A stretch of DNA of 23,381 bases from JABAYQ01 sp042091225 (GCA_042091225.1 JBELHW010000025.1:1-23381); one strand, 5' to 3'; positions 6,848 through 15,922 are shown, counted from the first letter of the stretch. The notes: generated by a model not told the origin, from the letters alone. A program made the numbers and translations.

Positions 6848-9163
6848 TTAATTATTTAAGTTATTAAGTAATTCTTCTAACGCAAATTCGTCTTTTATAA
6901 GAACTTGTCTTGCTTTACTTCCCTCAAAAGGACCTACTATTCTTGCAGCTTCTAATTGATCAATAATTCTTCCTGCTCTGTTGTATCCTAGTTTAAGTTT
7001 TCTTTGTATAAGAGAAGTGGATCCAGATTGATGCTGAACTATCATTCTGGCAGCATCTTCAAATAATGCATCTCTATCATCTAAGTCTGTATCATTTGTA
7101 TTTGCCTCCGATTCACCCACATATTCCGGTAATAAAAACGCTTCTGGATATGCTCTTTGATTTCCTATAAAGTCTGTTATTTCTTCAACTTCTGGTGTGT
7201 CGATGAAAGCACATTGAAGTCGTATTAAATCGCTTCCTAATGAAATTAACATATCTCCTCTACCAATTAGTTGATCGGCACCACCTGCATCTAGAATTGT
7301 TCTAGAATCAATTTTTGATGTTACTCTAAAAGCGACACGAGCAGGGAAGTTTGCTTTAATAATACCAGTAATTACATTAACTGATGGTCTTTGAGTAGCT
7401 ACAATTAAATGAATCCCGATTGCTCTAGCTAGCTGTGCTAGTCTAGCAATAGGTGTTTCAACTTCCTTGCCTGCTGTCATAATTAAATCTGCAAACTCAT
7501 CAATAACCAAAACAATATATGGCATGTACTTGTGTCCGTCGTTAGGATTTAATTTTCTTGAAATAAACTTTTTATTGTATTCAACAATATTTCTACATTG
7601 AGCATTTTGGAGTAGATCATATCTTTGATCCATTTCGATACATAATGAATTAAGTGTATTGATTACTTTTTTAGTATCTGTGATAATTGCTTCCTCCGAA
7701 TCAGGTAATTTTGCAAGAAAGTGCCTTTCTATTTTATTAAACAATGTCAGTTCAACTTTTTTAGGGTCAACTAAAACAAATTTCACTTGTGATGGATGTT
7801 TTTTGTACAATAAAGAAGCTAAAATTGCATTAAGACCAACGGATTTTCCTTGTCCAGTTGCTCCTGCCATAAGAAGATGAGGCATTTTGGCTAAGTCAGC
7901 GACAAATGTTTCGTTAGAAATAGTTTTTCCTAGAGCTATTGGAAGCTCCATGTTTGAGTTTTGAAATTTATCAGACGCTAAAACTGCTTTCATAGAAACA
8001 GTTGCAGGACTAAGATTTGGCACTTCAATTCCTATAGTTCCTTTTCCAGGAATAGGAGCAATAATTCGTATACCTAATGCAGATAAGCTTAACGCTATAT
8101 CGTCTTCTAGATTTTTAATTTTAGAAATTCTTACTCCAGCTTCCGGAACTATTTCATACAAAGTGATTGTAGGACCAATTGTTGCACTAATTGAAGAAAT
8201 ACCTATTTTGTAATTGTTTAAAGTTTGAACAATTTTATTTTTATTTTCTTCTAACTCACTTTTATCAATTTCTATCTTACCACTACCATAATCATTTAGT
8301 AGGTCTATAGAAGGAACTTTGTAACTAGAAAGATCTAAAGTAGGGTCATAATCAACTAACTCTTTAGTCTTTTCTTTTATTTCACTCTTACTTAAAACTT
8401 CTTCTTCGTTTGTTGTAATATCAATATCAAACTCTTCCTTTTCTATACTAACTTCTTTACTAGATTCTTCTTTAATTATTTTTTCTTCTGATTGGTTACT
8501 TTGCTTAAAGTCATGATCTTCAATAGAATCTTCTTTAATAATATTAACTTCTTCTTTTTCATCAATTAAAGTATCTTTTTCTAATGAAACGTCTGTAGGA
8601 ATTTGTTCTTTAGCAATTTTTGAATTTTTGAAAACAGGATTAAATTTAAAAATAAGATATCCAATTAAAGTAGTAGCAAGTAAGAAACCTGTTCCTACTG
8701 GTCCGATAAGTTTAACTAATTCATTATTAATTTCGTATCCAAAGCCTCCAGTTAAAAAACTTTTCCCAAAAAAACCGAAGAATAATGAATTCCATATCAT
8801 TAGAAGAAAAAGAAAGATAAAATTCTTTTTAAGGTTTATAATTTGTTTTTGAAGACTAAGATTTATCCCAAATAGAAGGGTAATTATTGGTATTATAAAA
8901 GAAGAAATTCCGAATCCTTTGTCAATCAAAAAGTAGGCTAATCTATTTCCGAGCGCACCCCCATAATTTTCGATATTATCATTTGACCCTGAAAGGTGAT
9001 TATAATCAATTTTTCCACTAATAAAGTAGGACAATAATGATGTTAAAACATAGATAGATAAGAAAATAAAAAACACACCAAAAATCTTTTGATTTTTTTC
9101 ATTCTTAAAAAAATCGAATTTTGAAATAATGTTATTATAGATATTTATTTTCTTTTTTGACAT
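6848..9163 (-). CDS. ftsK: DNA translocase FtsK
   Basis: A 771-residue septal DNA pump that moves chromosome ends apart and activates XerCD recombination at dif. The N-terminal ~175 residues hold four predicted membrane segments (about 28-49, 75-103, 112-133 and 150-173). An acidic Lys/Glu/Ser-rich linker spans about 180-270. The alpha/beta motor domain has Walker A GATGQGKS at 434-441, Walker B VLVIDEFADL at 551-560 and the ATQRPSVNVITG segment near 590-600. The gamma winged-helix domain, which reads polar guide sequences, covers about 695-760 (SLIQRKLKLGYNRAGRIIDQ). The protein is full length and the linker is shorter than in E. coli, as usual for the phylum. It sits between a crotonase-family gene (10 bases upstream) and lolA (2 bases downstream) on one likely transcript. 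Confidence 0.97.
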   Translation of the reverse strand: MSKKKINIYNNIISKFDFFKNEKNQKIFGVFFIFLSIYVLTSLLSYFISGKIDYNHLSGSNDNIENYGGALGNRLAYFLIDKGFGISSFIIPIITLLFGINLSLQKQIINLKKNFIFLFLLMIWNSLFFGFFGKSFLTGGFGYEINNELVKLIGPVGTGFLLATTLIGYLIFKFNPVFKNSKIAKEQIPTDVSLEKDTLIDEKEEVNIIKEDSIEDHDFKQSNQSEEKIIKEESSKEVSIEKEEFDIDITTNEEEVLSKSEIKEKTKELVDYDPTLDLSSYKVPSIDLLNDYGSGKIEIDKSELEENKNKIVQTLNNYKIGISSISATIGPTITLYEIVPEAGVRISKIKNLEDDIALSLSALGIRIIAPIPGKGTIGIEVPNLSPATVSMKAVLASDKFQNSNMELPIALGKTISNETFVADLAKMPHLLMAGATGQGKSVGLNAILASLLYKKHPSQVKFVLVDPKKVELTLFNKIERHFLAKLPDSEEAIITDTKKVINTLNSLCIEMDQRYDLLQNAQCRNIVEYNKKFISRKLNPNDGHKYMPYIVLVIDEFADLIMTAGKEVETPIARLAQLARAIGIHLIVATQRPSVNVITGIIKANFPARVAFRVTSKIDSRTILDAGGADQLIGRGDMLISLGSDLIRLQCAFIDTPEVEEITDFIGNQRAYPEAFLLPEYVGESEANTNDTDLDDRDALFEDAARMIVQHQSGSTSLIQRKLKLGYNRAGRIIDQLEAARIVGPFEGSKARQVLIKDEFALEELLNNLNN

Positions 9164-9173
9164 AAAACAAGTG

Positions 9174-9953
9174 TTACCAAGTTAATTTTTCATTATTTAA
9201 AAAAGATGAAATTCCTTTTTTGAAGTCATCAGTTTTTCTAGCATTTGCATTAAATAATACCGCCTCATTTAAGCCATCTTCTATACTCATTGATTGTACT
9301 TTATGTATAAGCTCTTTAGTTTGAATAACGGATTGAGTGGAGTTTTTGTTGCATAATCTGCTTGCTAGTTTAAGCACGTAATCATTTAATTCACTTTCTT
9401 TAATAGCCCTAGTGATAAGGCCTATCTTCTGGGCTTCTAAAGCATCTATTTTTCTTCCTGTTAGAAGTAAATCTTTAGCAATTGTTTCTCCAACTTTTTT
9501 TAATAAAAAAACACTTACGATTGCAGGAATGAAACCAATATTTACTTCCGGGTATCCAAATTGTGCATTTTCTGACGCTATAGAAATATCGCAAACAGTT
9601 GCTAATCCACATCCTCCAGCAATAGCATGACCTTGAATATTAGAGATTACTAATTTAGGAGATAAATAGATTTTTTTTAGTAGCTCCATTAATTGCTTGG
9701 TATCAGCAACATTGTCTTCAAAACTATTATTTTGTAAGCTTTGTAGGTATTTTAAATCAGCTCCTCCACAAAAAACAGTACCCTCAGCTTGTAAAACAAT
9801 CACTTTGCAATTAGGGTCTTTTATTGCGTTTTCAAATTCATTAGTAAGTTGTTTTACAAATTCGTTATTTAAGGCATTACGTTTTTCTGATCTACAAAGT
9901 GTGATAAATCCAATTCTATTTTCACATCGATAATTTGTAAATTTTCTTTCCAT
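9174..9953 (-). CDS. Enoyl-CoA hydratase/isomerase (crotonase) family protein
   Basis: A 259-residue cytosolic crotonase-fold enzyme acting on an acyl-CoA. I chose the ATG at 9953 (MERKFTNY) over a TTG 24 bases further upstream, because the TTG lies inside the best candidate -7 box. Oxyanion-hole features are present: FCGGADLKYL early, then GHAIAGGCGLATVCD. The Glu of the PEVNIGFIP block (equivalent to Glu164 of rat mitochondrial enoyl-CoA hydratase) is kept. The position equivalent to Glu144, normally in GGGxELA, is Gly here. The GFIPAIVS segment and the Gly resemble what I recall of methylglutaconyl-CoA hydratase (LiuC) relatives of leucine breakdown, but that is a tentative call. It appears to be the first gene of a transcript continuing into ftsK and lolA. 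Confidence 0.85.
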   Translation of the reverse strand: MERKFTNYRCENRIGFITLCRSEKRNALNNEFVKQLTNEFENAIKDPNCKVIVLQAEGTVFCGGADLKYLQSLQNNSFEDNVADTKQLMELLKKIYLSPKLVISNIQGHAIAGGCGLATVCDISIASENAQFGYPEVNIGFIPAIVSVFLLKKVGETIAKDLLLTGRKIDALEAQKIGLITRAIKESELNDYVLKLASRLCNKNSTQSVIQTKELIHKVQSMSIEDGLNEAVLFNANARKTDDFKKGISSFLNNEKLTW

Positions 9954-9974
9954 TACTCTGTCTATTATTAATAT

Positions 9975-10002
9975 CAAATATATTCAAATAATGTTAGTCA
10001 AA
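9975..10002 (-). promoter_or_regulatory. Candidate promoter for the crotonase-ftsK-lolA run
   Basis: Read on the minus strand, TTTG at 10002-9999 is followed after 16 bases by TATATTTG at 9982-9975. This fits the Bacteroidota -33 TTTG and -7 TAnnTTTG elements. Transcription would start near 9968, about 15 bases before the ATG at 9953. The spacer is just short of the usual range. On the plus strand the motif TCAAATA occurs three times here (9974, 9984, 9998); two copies overlap the promoter boxes. Pattern match only. Confidence 0.5.
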
Positions 10003-10022
10003 TAATATGAAATTTAGATTTA

Positions 10023-10049
10023 TTTATCTCCAAACAATAATTAAATTTG
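10023..10049 (+). promoter_or_regulatory. Candidate promoter for the amidinohydrolase-to-porE-like run
   Basis: TAAATTTG at 10042-10049 is a perfect TAnnTTTG -7 element, 21 bases before the ATG at 10071. The -33 partner is weak: TTTA at 10023-10026, with a 15-base spacer. It is the only good -7 match in the right place upstream of the seven-gene plus-strand run. Confidence 0.45.
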
Positions 10050-10070
10050 TGATATTCAAAAAATTGTAAA

Positions 10071-10982
10071 ATGCGTCTCAATATTAATAGCGAAACAACT
10101 ACTTTAAAAACAGTAATTTTTGGTATTCCTGAAAGTTTTGGTGGAACGCCTAAGATTGAGGACTGTTATGATCCAAAATCTAAACTATATGTTGAACAAG
10201 GAGAGTTCCCTAGTCAAGAAGATGTAAGTTTTGAAATGGAATCTGTTTTAAGTGTTTTTAAAAAGCATAACGTGAATGTTATCAGACCTAAAAATATTCA
10301 GAATTTAAATCAAATTTTTTCTAGAGACATAGCTTTTGTCGTAGGAAATAAATTTTTTATTCCTAATATCATTGAAGATAGAGCAGTAGAATTTAATGCA
10401 ATTAATCATTTTACAGAACTGTTACAAGAAAATGACATTGTTAGAATGCCAGTTAATACCAGGTCAGAAGGTGGCGATATAATAGTACATCATCAATATG
10501 TTTTTGTAGGATACTCTAAAGATGAAGACTTTAATAAATTCACAGTTGCTCGAACCAATGAAAATGCTTTAAATTTTCTGGCAAATAATATAAAAGATAA
10601 AAAAGTAATAGGTTTTGAGCTAAACAAATCGGATTCAAATCCTTACGAAAATGCATTACATCTTGATTGTTGTTTTCAGCCAGTTGGAGAAAAATATGCT
10701 ATTATTCATAAAGAAGGATTTAAAAATAAAAAAGACATTGATTTATTAATAGATATTTTTGGAGAAGAAAATTTAATTTTTGTAAATAAAAATGAAATGT
10801 TTGAAATGTATTCCAATGTATTTTCAATTTCCGAGCAAATAGTAATTTCCGAAAAGAGTTTTACGTCTTTAAATAAAAAACTAAAATCTTTAAATATTCT
10901 TGTAGAAGAAGTTTCTTACAATGAAATTGCAAAGATGGAAGGATTATTAAGGTGTTCAACTTTACCAATTGAAAGATTATGA
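10071..10982 (+). CDS. Amidinotransferase-fold hydrolase (DDAH/arginine deiminase-like)
   Basis: A 303-residue cytosolic enzyme of the guanidino-group-modifying superfamily, which uses a Cys nucleophile on arginine-like substrates. Visible motifs are FSRDIAFVV (83-91, the substrate-guanidinium Arg-Asp region), SEGGDIIVH (132-140), LHLDCCF (196-202, with the catalytic His at 197 and Asp 199) and the C-terminal GLLRCSTLPIER with nucleophile Cys295. The CSTLP ending is closer to dimethylarginine dimethylaminohydrolase and arginine deiminase relatives than to agmatine deiminase. Its stop overlaps the next gene's start as ATGA (10979-10982), so translation is likely coupled to ctlX. Activity on arginine, dimethylarginine or another guanidino compound cannot be decided from sequence. 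Confidence 0.85.
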   Translation: MRLNINSETTTLKTVIFGIPESFGGTPKIEDCYDPKSKLYVEQGEFPSQEDVSFEMESVLSVFKKHNVNVIRPKNIQNLNQIFSRDIAFVVGNKFFIPNIIEDRAVEFNAINHFTELLQENDIVRMPVNTRSEGGDIIVHHQYVFVGYSKDEDFNKFTVARTNENALNFLANNIKDKKVIGFELNKSDSNPYENALHLDCCFQPVGEKYAIIHKEGFKNKKDIDLLIDIFGEENLIFVNKNEMFEMYSNVFSISEQIVISEKSFTSLNKKLKSLNILVEEVSYNEIAKMEGLLRCSTLPIERL

Positions 10983-11914
10983 GTCAAATAACAAGCAATA
11001 TATTAATGATTGAGCCAGTTTCATTTCGTTTTAATGAAGAAACGGCAGTTAATAACTATTACCAAAAAGTATTAGCAGATTTAACACCTGCCATGGTGCA
11101 AGATAAAGCCTTAAAAGAGTTTAACAGTTTTGTTTATAAATTAAGAGATTCTGGGGTAAACGTTATAGTTGTTAAAGATCAAATAGAAACGGATACTCCT
11201 GACTCTATCTTTCCTAATAATTGGGTTTCATTTCACAGTAATGGAAACGTGGGTTTATACCCAATGTGTGCAGAAAATAGAAGAGCCGAAAGGAGAGAAG
11301 ATATTTTTGATATTTTAGTCGATAAACACGGATTCCATATTGATGAGTTAGTAGATTTTACATCTTTCGAACAAGCTGATGTGTTTTTAGAAGGCACAGG
11401 AAGTATGATTCTTGATAGAGAAAATAAAATTTGCTATGCTGCTATTTCTATTAGAACAGATGAACAAGCTGTTTTTCAATTTTGTGATCAGTTCGGATAC
11501 AAGCCAGTTTGTTTTGTGGCTAATCAGAATGTAAATAACGAACGACTTCCTATTTACCATACTAATGTCATGATGTGTGTCGCTAATCATTTTGTTGTTA
11601 TTTGTTTAGATTCTATTGATGATCAAACAGAACGAAATTTAGTGATTGAAAGCATAAAAAAAACAAATAAACAAATTATCGAAATTAATGAAAGTCAAAA
11701 ACATAGATTTGCAGGAAATATGTTGCAATTAATGGGGAACGAACCTTTATTAGTTATGTCTGATTCAGCTTTTGATTCTTTAGAAAAAGATCAAATTTTG
11801 GCTATTGAAAAGCATTGTAGTATTATACATAGTTCACTTGATACTATTGAGGCTTGTGGTGGAGGAAGTGCAAGGTGTATGATGGCAGAAATATTTTTAC
11901 CAAAACAAAATTAA
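10979..11914 (+). CDS. ctlX: Citrulline utilization hydrolase CtlX-like
   Basis: A 311-residue member of the same Cys-hydrolase superfamily as its upstream neighbour but a clearly different branch. Motifs are D-S-I-F-P-N-N-W (75-82), LEGTGSMILDR (137-147), IYHTNVMMCV (192-201, with the catalytic His at 194) and ACGGGSARCMMAEIFLP with nucleophile Cys300. This set, notably FPNNW and GGGSARCM, is characteristic of the CtlX family, whose Francisella member is linked to citrulline use. It starts inside the stop of the preceding hydrolase and ends 7 bases before argS. A pathway from arginine through citrulline to ornithine would fit the pair but is inference; no ornithine or carbamate gene is in the window. 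Confidence 0.82.
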   Translation: MSQITSNILMIEPVSFRFNEETAVNNYYQKVLADLTPAMVQDKALKEFNSFVYKLRDSGVNVIVVKDQIETDTPDSIFPNNWVSFHSNGNVGLYPMCAENRRAERREDIFDILVDKHGFHIDELVDFTSFEQADVFLEGTGSMILDRENKICYAAISIRTDEQAVFQFCDQFGYKPVCFVANQNVNNERLPIYHTNVMMCVANHFVVICLDSIDDQTERNLVIESIKKTNKQIIEINESQKHRFAGNMLQLMGNEPLLVMSDSAFDSLEKDQILAIEKHCSIIHSSLDTIEACGGGSARCMMAEIFLPKQN

Positions 11915-11921
11915 AATAACT

Positions 11922-13688
11922 ATGGAACAGCTAATAAAAAAACCCATCGAGGACGCTTTAAATAAACTTTATGCTGTTGAAGATTTTAATTTTCAATTAC
12001 AAAAAACTAGAAAAGAATTTCAAGGAGATATTACACTTGTAGTTTTTCCTTTATTAAAGTTTTCTAAAAAAAGTCCAGAACAAACAGCAGATGAAATTGG
12101 TCAATACTTATTAAATAATTGTGAATCTATTAGCGATTATAATACAATTAAAGGATTTTTAAATCTTTCTATAGTAGATGATTACTGGATTAGTGAATTC
12201 TTTAACGCATTTAAAAATGATGATTTCGGAATAATTAAACCAGAAAGTAACTCACAAACTATAGTAGTTGAGTTTTGCTCTCCTAACACTAATAAGCCTT
12301 TGCATCTTGGTCATATTAGAAATAACTTATTAGGTTATTCTGTTTCTAAGATAATTGAGGCATCCGGAAAGAATGTTAAGAAAGTACAAGTAATAAACGA
12401 TAGAGGGATTCATATCTGCAAATCAATGATTGCATGGTCCTTATTTGCACAAAATAAAACTCCCGATTCAGAAAAAATTAAAGGCGACCATTTCGTAGGA
12501 CAATACTACATTAAATTCGATCAAATTTATAAGCAGCAACAACAAGAGTTAATACAAAATGGTTCTTCTAAAGAGGAAGCAGAAAAAAATGCTCCAATAC
12601 TTATTCAAGCACAAGAAATGCTCAGAAAATGGGAAGCAAAAGACCCTGAAGTATTAGCCTTATGGAAGAGAATGAATAATTGGGTATTTCAGGGCTTTGA
12701 ATTGACCCATAAAAGATTAGGTATAGAATTCGATAAAAATTATTTTGAAAGTGATACTTATTTACTTGGTAAGAAAAACGTTTTTCAAGGACTCGAAGAT
12801 GGTCATTTTTTCCAAAAAGATGATAAATCTATTTGGGTGGATTTAACAAAAAATGGTTTAGACGAAAAGATACTTTTAAGATCGGACGGAACGGCAGTTT
12901 ATATGACACAAGATATTGGAACAGCTATTAACCGCCACGAAGATTATCAGTTTAGTAATATGGTTTATACTGTTGGTAACGAACAAGATTATCATTTTAA
13001 GGTACTATTTTTAATATTACAAAAATTAGGATTTAAATGGGCAGACAATTGTTTCCATTTATCATACGGAATGGTAGACTTACCCTCAGGTAAAATGAAG
13101 TCAAGAGAAGGAACTGTAGTAGATGCCGATGATTTAATGCAAGAAATGTATTTAAACGCTAAAACAATATCTCAAGAGCTAGGCAAACTAGATGGCTTAT
13201 CTGTCGAAGATTCAGAAGAACTTTTTGAAAATATTGGACTTGGAGCTTTGAAATATTTCATGCTTAAAGTAGATCCTAAAAAGAGAATGCTTTTTGACCC
13301 ACAAGAGTCTATTGATTTTAATGGAAATACGGCTCCTTTTATTCAGTACACACATGCTCGAATTCAATCAATTATCACAAAATATAATAAATCTGTCCAA
13401 TTAGATAATGAAGTAGAAATGATTGAAAAAGAAAGGAATCTAATTAAAATAATAATGGAATATCCTCAAATAATTCAAGATTCTGCAAAAAATTATAGCC
13501 CTGCATTATTAGCTAATTATATTTATGATTTAGTAAAAGAATTTAACGGCTATTATCAAAATGTACCTATTTTAGTGGCAGAAAATCAAAAAACAATTGC
13601 TTTTAGAGTTGCTATTTCTCAACAAGTAGCAAAAGTTATAAAATCAGGAATGAATTTGTTAGGAATTTCGGTTCCAGATAAAATGTAA
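11922..13688 (+). CDS. argS: Arginyl-tRNA synthetase
   Basis: A 588-residue cytosolic class I synthetase that charges tRNA-Arg. The N-terminal additional domain (Add1, about 1-105) is present. The catalytic core starts VVEFCSPNTNKPLHLGH, where HLGH (128-131) is the HIGH signature, and continues with VINDRGIHICKSM. The second signature appears as GKMKSREGT (390-398), a normal KMSKS variant in ArgRS. The C-terminal DALR anticodon-binding domain (about 475-588) begins near PFIQYTHARIQSI. Length is normal for the family. It sits 7 bases after ctlX and 5 bases before ffh. Placement directly behind two arginine/citrulline-type hydrolases is suggestive of shared expression control. Confidence 0.97.
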   Translation: MEQLIKKPIEDALNKLYAVEDFNFQLQKTRKEFQGDITLVVFPLLKFSKKSPEQTADEIGQYLLNNCESISDYNTIKGFLNLSIVDDYWISEFFNAFKNDDFGIIKPESNSQTIVVEFCSPNTNKPLHLGHIRNNLLGYSVSKIIEASGKNVKKVQVINDRGIHICKSMIAWSLFAQNKTPDSEKIKGDHFVGQYYIKFDQIYKQQQQELIQNGSSKEEAEKNAPILIQAQEMLRKWEAKDPEVLALWKRMNNWVFQGFELTHKRLGIEFDKNYFESDTYLLGKKNVFQGLEDGHFFQKDDKSIWVDLTKNGLDEKILLRSDGTAVYMTQDIGTAINRHEDYQFSNMVYTVGNEQDYHFKVLFLILQKLGFKWADNCFHLSYGMVDLPSGKMKSREGTVVDADDLMQEMYLNAKTISQELGKLDGLSVEDSEELFENIGLGALKYFMLKVDPKKRMLFDPQESIDFNGNTAPFIQYTHARIQSIITKYNKSVQLDNEVEMIEKERNLIKIIMEYPQIIQDSAKNYSPALLANYIYDLVKEFNGYYQNVPILVAENQKTIAFRVAISQQVAKVIKSGMNLLGISVPDKM

Positions 13689-13693
13689 AAATT

Positions 13694-15037
13694 ATGTTTG
13701 AAAATTTATCAGATAAGTTAGAAAAGGCTTTTAAAGTATTAAAAGGTCAAGGAAGTATTTCCGAAATTAACGTTGCTCAAACTATGAAAGAGATTAGGAA
13801 AGCTCTATTAGCTGCCGACGTTGATTTTAAAACTGCTAAAAAGTTTACTAGCTCAGTAAAAGAAAAAGCTATTGGACAGCAAGTATTGACTGCAATTGAG
13901 CCAGGTCAACTTCTTACTAAAATAATGAAAGACGAGCTCGCTGATTTAATGGGAAGCACTCATTCAGAAATTAATCTTTCTGGAAACCCTACAATCATTT
14001 TGATTTCTGGCCTTCAGGGTTCAGGTAAAACTACCTTTTCTGGAAAATTAGCTAATCTTTTAAAAACAAAAAATAAAAAGAAACCATTATTAGTTGCTTG
14101 CGATGTTTATAGACCTGCCGCTATCAATCAAATAAGTGTTTTGGCTCAACAAATTGAAGTAGACGTATTTAAAGATGAGGAGAATAAAAATCCGGTTGAT
14201 ATTGCATTAAAAGCTATAAAATTTGCCAAATCTAATAATAATGATGTAGTTATTGTAGATACAGCTGGAAGATTGGCCATAGATGAACAAATGATGAACG
14301 AAATTTCAGAGGTAAATAAAGCTATAAAACCAAATGAAGTTCTTTTTGTTGTTGATTCCATGACTGGTCAGGATGCTGTTAATACTGCTAAAGCTTTTAA
14401 TGAAAAATTAGATTTTGACGGTGTTGTATTAACCAAACTAGATGGTGATACAAGAGGTGGTGCAGCATTAACAATTCGTTCTGTTGTAGATAAACCTATA
14501 AAATTTATTGGTACTTCTGAAAAAATGGATGGAATTGATGCTTTTTATCCAGATAGAATGGCTTCTAGAATTTTAGGTATGGGTGATGTAATTTCTTTAG
14601 TTGAAAGAGCTCAACAACAATTTGACGATGAAGAAGCAAGAAAGCTTCAAAAGAAGATTGCAAAAAATCAATTTGGCTTTGATGACTTTTTAAAACAAAT
14701 TCAACAAATCAAGAAAATGGGTAATATGAAAGATTTGATGGGTATGATTCCAGGAATGGGAAAAGCATTAAAAGGAGTAGATATTGATGATGATGCTTTC
14801 AAAGGTATTGAAGCTATTATCAAATCCATGACAAAAGAAGAAAGAACAAATCCTTCTATTTTGAATGGAAGTAGAAGAAAAAGAATTGCTTTAGGATCAG
14901 GTTCTTCAATTCAGGATGTTAACAAACTAATCAAACAATTTGGTCAGATGGGCAAAATGATGAAAATGATGCAAGGTGGTGGTGCAAAACAAATGATGCA
15001 AATGATGCAAAATCGTGGCGGTATGCCTAAAATGTAA
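13694..15037 (+). CDS. ffh: Signal recognition particle protein Ffh
   Basis: A 447-residue SRP GTPase that binds signal sequences on ribosomes and, with 4.5S RNA and FtsY, targets membrane proteins to the Sec translocon. The N domain covers about 1-90. The G domain has GLQGSGKTT (G1, 106-114), DVYRPAA, DTAGR (189-193) and TKLDGDTRGG (247-256). The M domain starts near 325 and includes IPGMGK, the RNA-binding helix-turn (NGSRRKRIALGSG) and a Met-rich tail after residue 415. Length is normal for the family. No 4.5S RNA gene is recognisable in the window. Confidence 0.98.
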   Translation: MFENLSDKLEKAFKVLKGQGSISEINVAQTMKEIRKALLAADVDFKTAKKFTSSVKEKAIGQQVLTAIEPGQLLTKIMKDELADLMGSTHSEINLSGNPTIILISGLQGSGKTTFSGKLANLLKTKNKKKPLLVACDVYRPAAINQISVLAQQIEVDVFKDEENKNPVDIALKAIKFAKSNNNDVVIVDTAGRLAIDEQMMNEISEVNKAIKPNEVLFVVDSMTGQDAVNTAKAFNEKLDFDGVVLTKLDGDTRGGAALTIRSVVDKPIKFIGTSEKMDGIDAFYPDRMASRILGMGDVISLVERAQQQFDDEEARKLQKKIAKNQFGFDDFLKQIQQIKKMGNMKDLMGMIPGMGKALKGVDIDDDAFKGIEAIIKSMTKEERTNPSILNGSRRKRIALGSGSSIQDVNKLIKQFGQMGKMMKMMQGGGAKQMMQMMQNRGGMPKM

Positions 15038-15046
15038 TTTTATATT

Positions 15047-15922
15047 ATGGTAGTTTTAGACGGAAAAAAAACATCTTTGATTATTCAAGATGAAATTGCA
15101 ATAGAGGTTGAAAAGATTGTTAAAGAAGGTAGAAAAAAACCCCATTTAGCAGCTATTCTAGTTGGCAATAATGGAGCAAGCGAAACATATGTTGGTGCTA
15201 AAGTGAAAGCATGTAAAAGAGTTGGTTTTGAATCTTCTTTAATCCGTTTCAATGAAGATATTACAGAGGAAGAGCTTTTAACTCAGGTAAATAAAATCAA
15301 TAATAATGATCAAATTGACGGACTTATTGTCCAACTTCCTTTACCAAAGCATATAAATGAAATGAAGGTTACTGAAACAATTTTACCTTCAAAAGATGTT
15401 GATGGATTTCACCCAGAAAATATTGGTAAAATGGCTCTTAACTTACCTACTTTTTTATCTGCTACCCCGGCAGGAATATTGGAGCTGATGTCTAGATATG
15501 GTATTGAAACTTCAGGAAAACACTGTGTAGTTATTGGAAGAAGTCATATAGTAGGATCTCCTATGAGCATTTTAATGGCACGAAATAATAATCCGGGTAA
15601 TTGTACTGTTACTCTAACCCATAGCAGAACAAAAAACCTTAAAGAAATTTGTAAAACTGCTGATATTTTAATTGTTGCTTTAGGCAAGCCAGAATTTGTT
15701 ACCGAAGAAATGGTTAAGAAAGGGGCTTGCATTATAGATGTTGGGATTACTAGAGTAAAATCTGATAAAACAAAAAGCGGTTGGAAGTTAAAAGGCGATG
15801 TAAATTATCAAAATGTTGTTTCTAAATGCAGTTATATTACCCCTGTTCCTGGAGGAGTAGGTCCTATGACAATTGCAATGTTGTTAAAAAATACATTCTT
15901 AGCTAGCCAAATAAATGGATAA
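15047..15922 (+). CDS. folD: Bifunctional methylenetetrahydrofolate dehydrogenase/cyclohydrolase
   Basis: A 291-residue cytosolic enzyme interconverting 5,10-methylene-, methenyl- and 10-formyl-tetrahydrofolate, supplying one-carbon units for purines and formyl-methionine. Catalytic Tyr48 and Lys52 are in YVGAK. The other hallmarks are VQLPLPKHI (95-103), KDVDGFHP (116-123), the NADP-binding VIGRSHIVGSP (162-172) and TPVPGGVGPMT (265-275). The length matches the family. It starts 9 bases after ffh and its last 8 bases overlap the start of queE. Confidence 0.98.
   Translation: MVVLDGKKTSLIIQDEIAIEVEKIVKEGRKKPHLAAILVGNNGASETYVGAKVKACKRVGFESSLIRFNEDITEEELLTQVNKINNNDQIDGLIVQLPLPKHINEMKVTETILPSKDVDGFHPENIGKMALNLPTFLSATPAGILELMSRYGIETSGKHCVVIGRSHIVGSPMSILMARNNNPGNCTVTLTHSRTKNLKEICKTADILIVALGKPEFVTEEMVKKGACIIDVGITRVKSDKTKSGWKLKGDVNYQNVVSKCSYITPVPGGVGPMTIAMLLKNTFLASQING

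Noticed and set aside
9954..9977. TTG at 9977 as start of the crotonase gene
   Set aside because: It overlaps the best -7 promoter match, and the added residues (ILIIDRV) are unlike family N-termini. ATG at 9953 is preferred.
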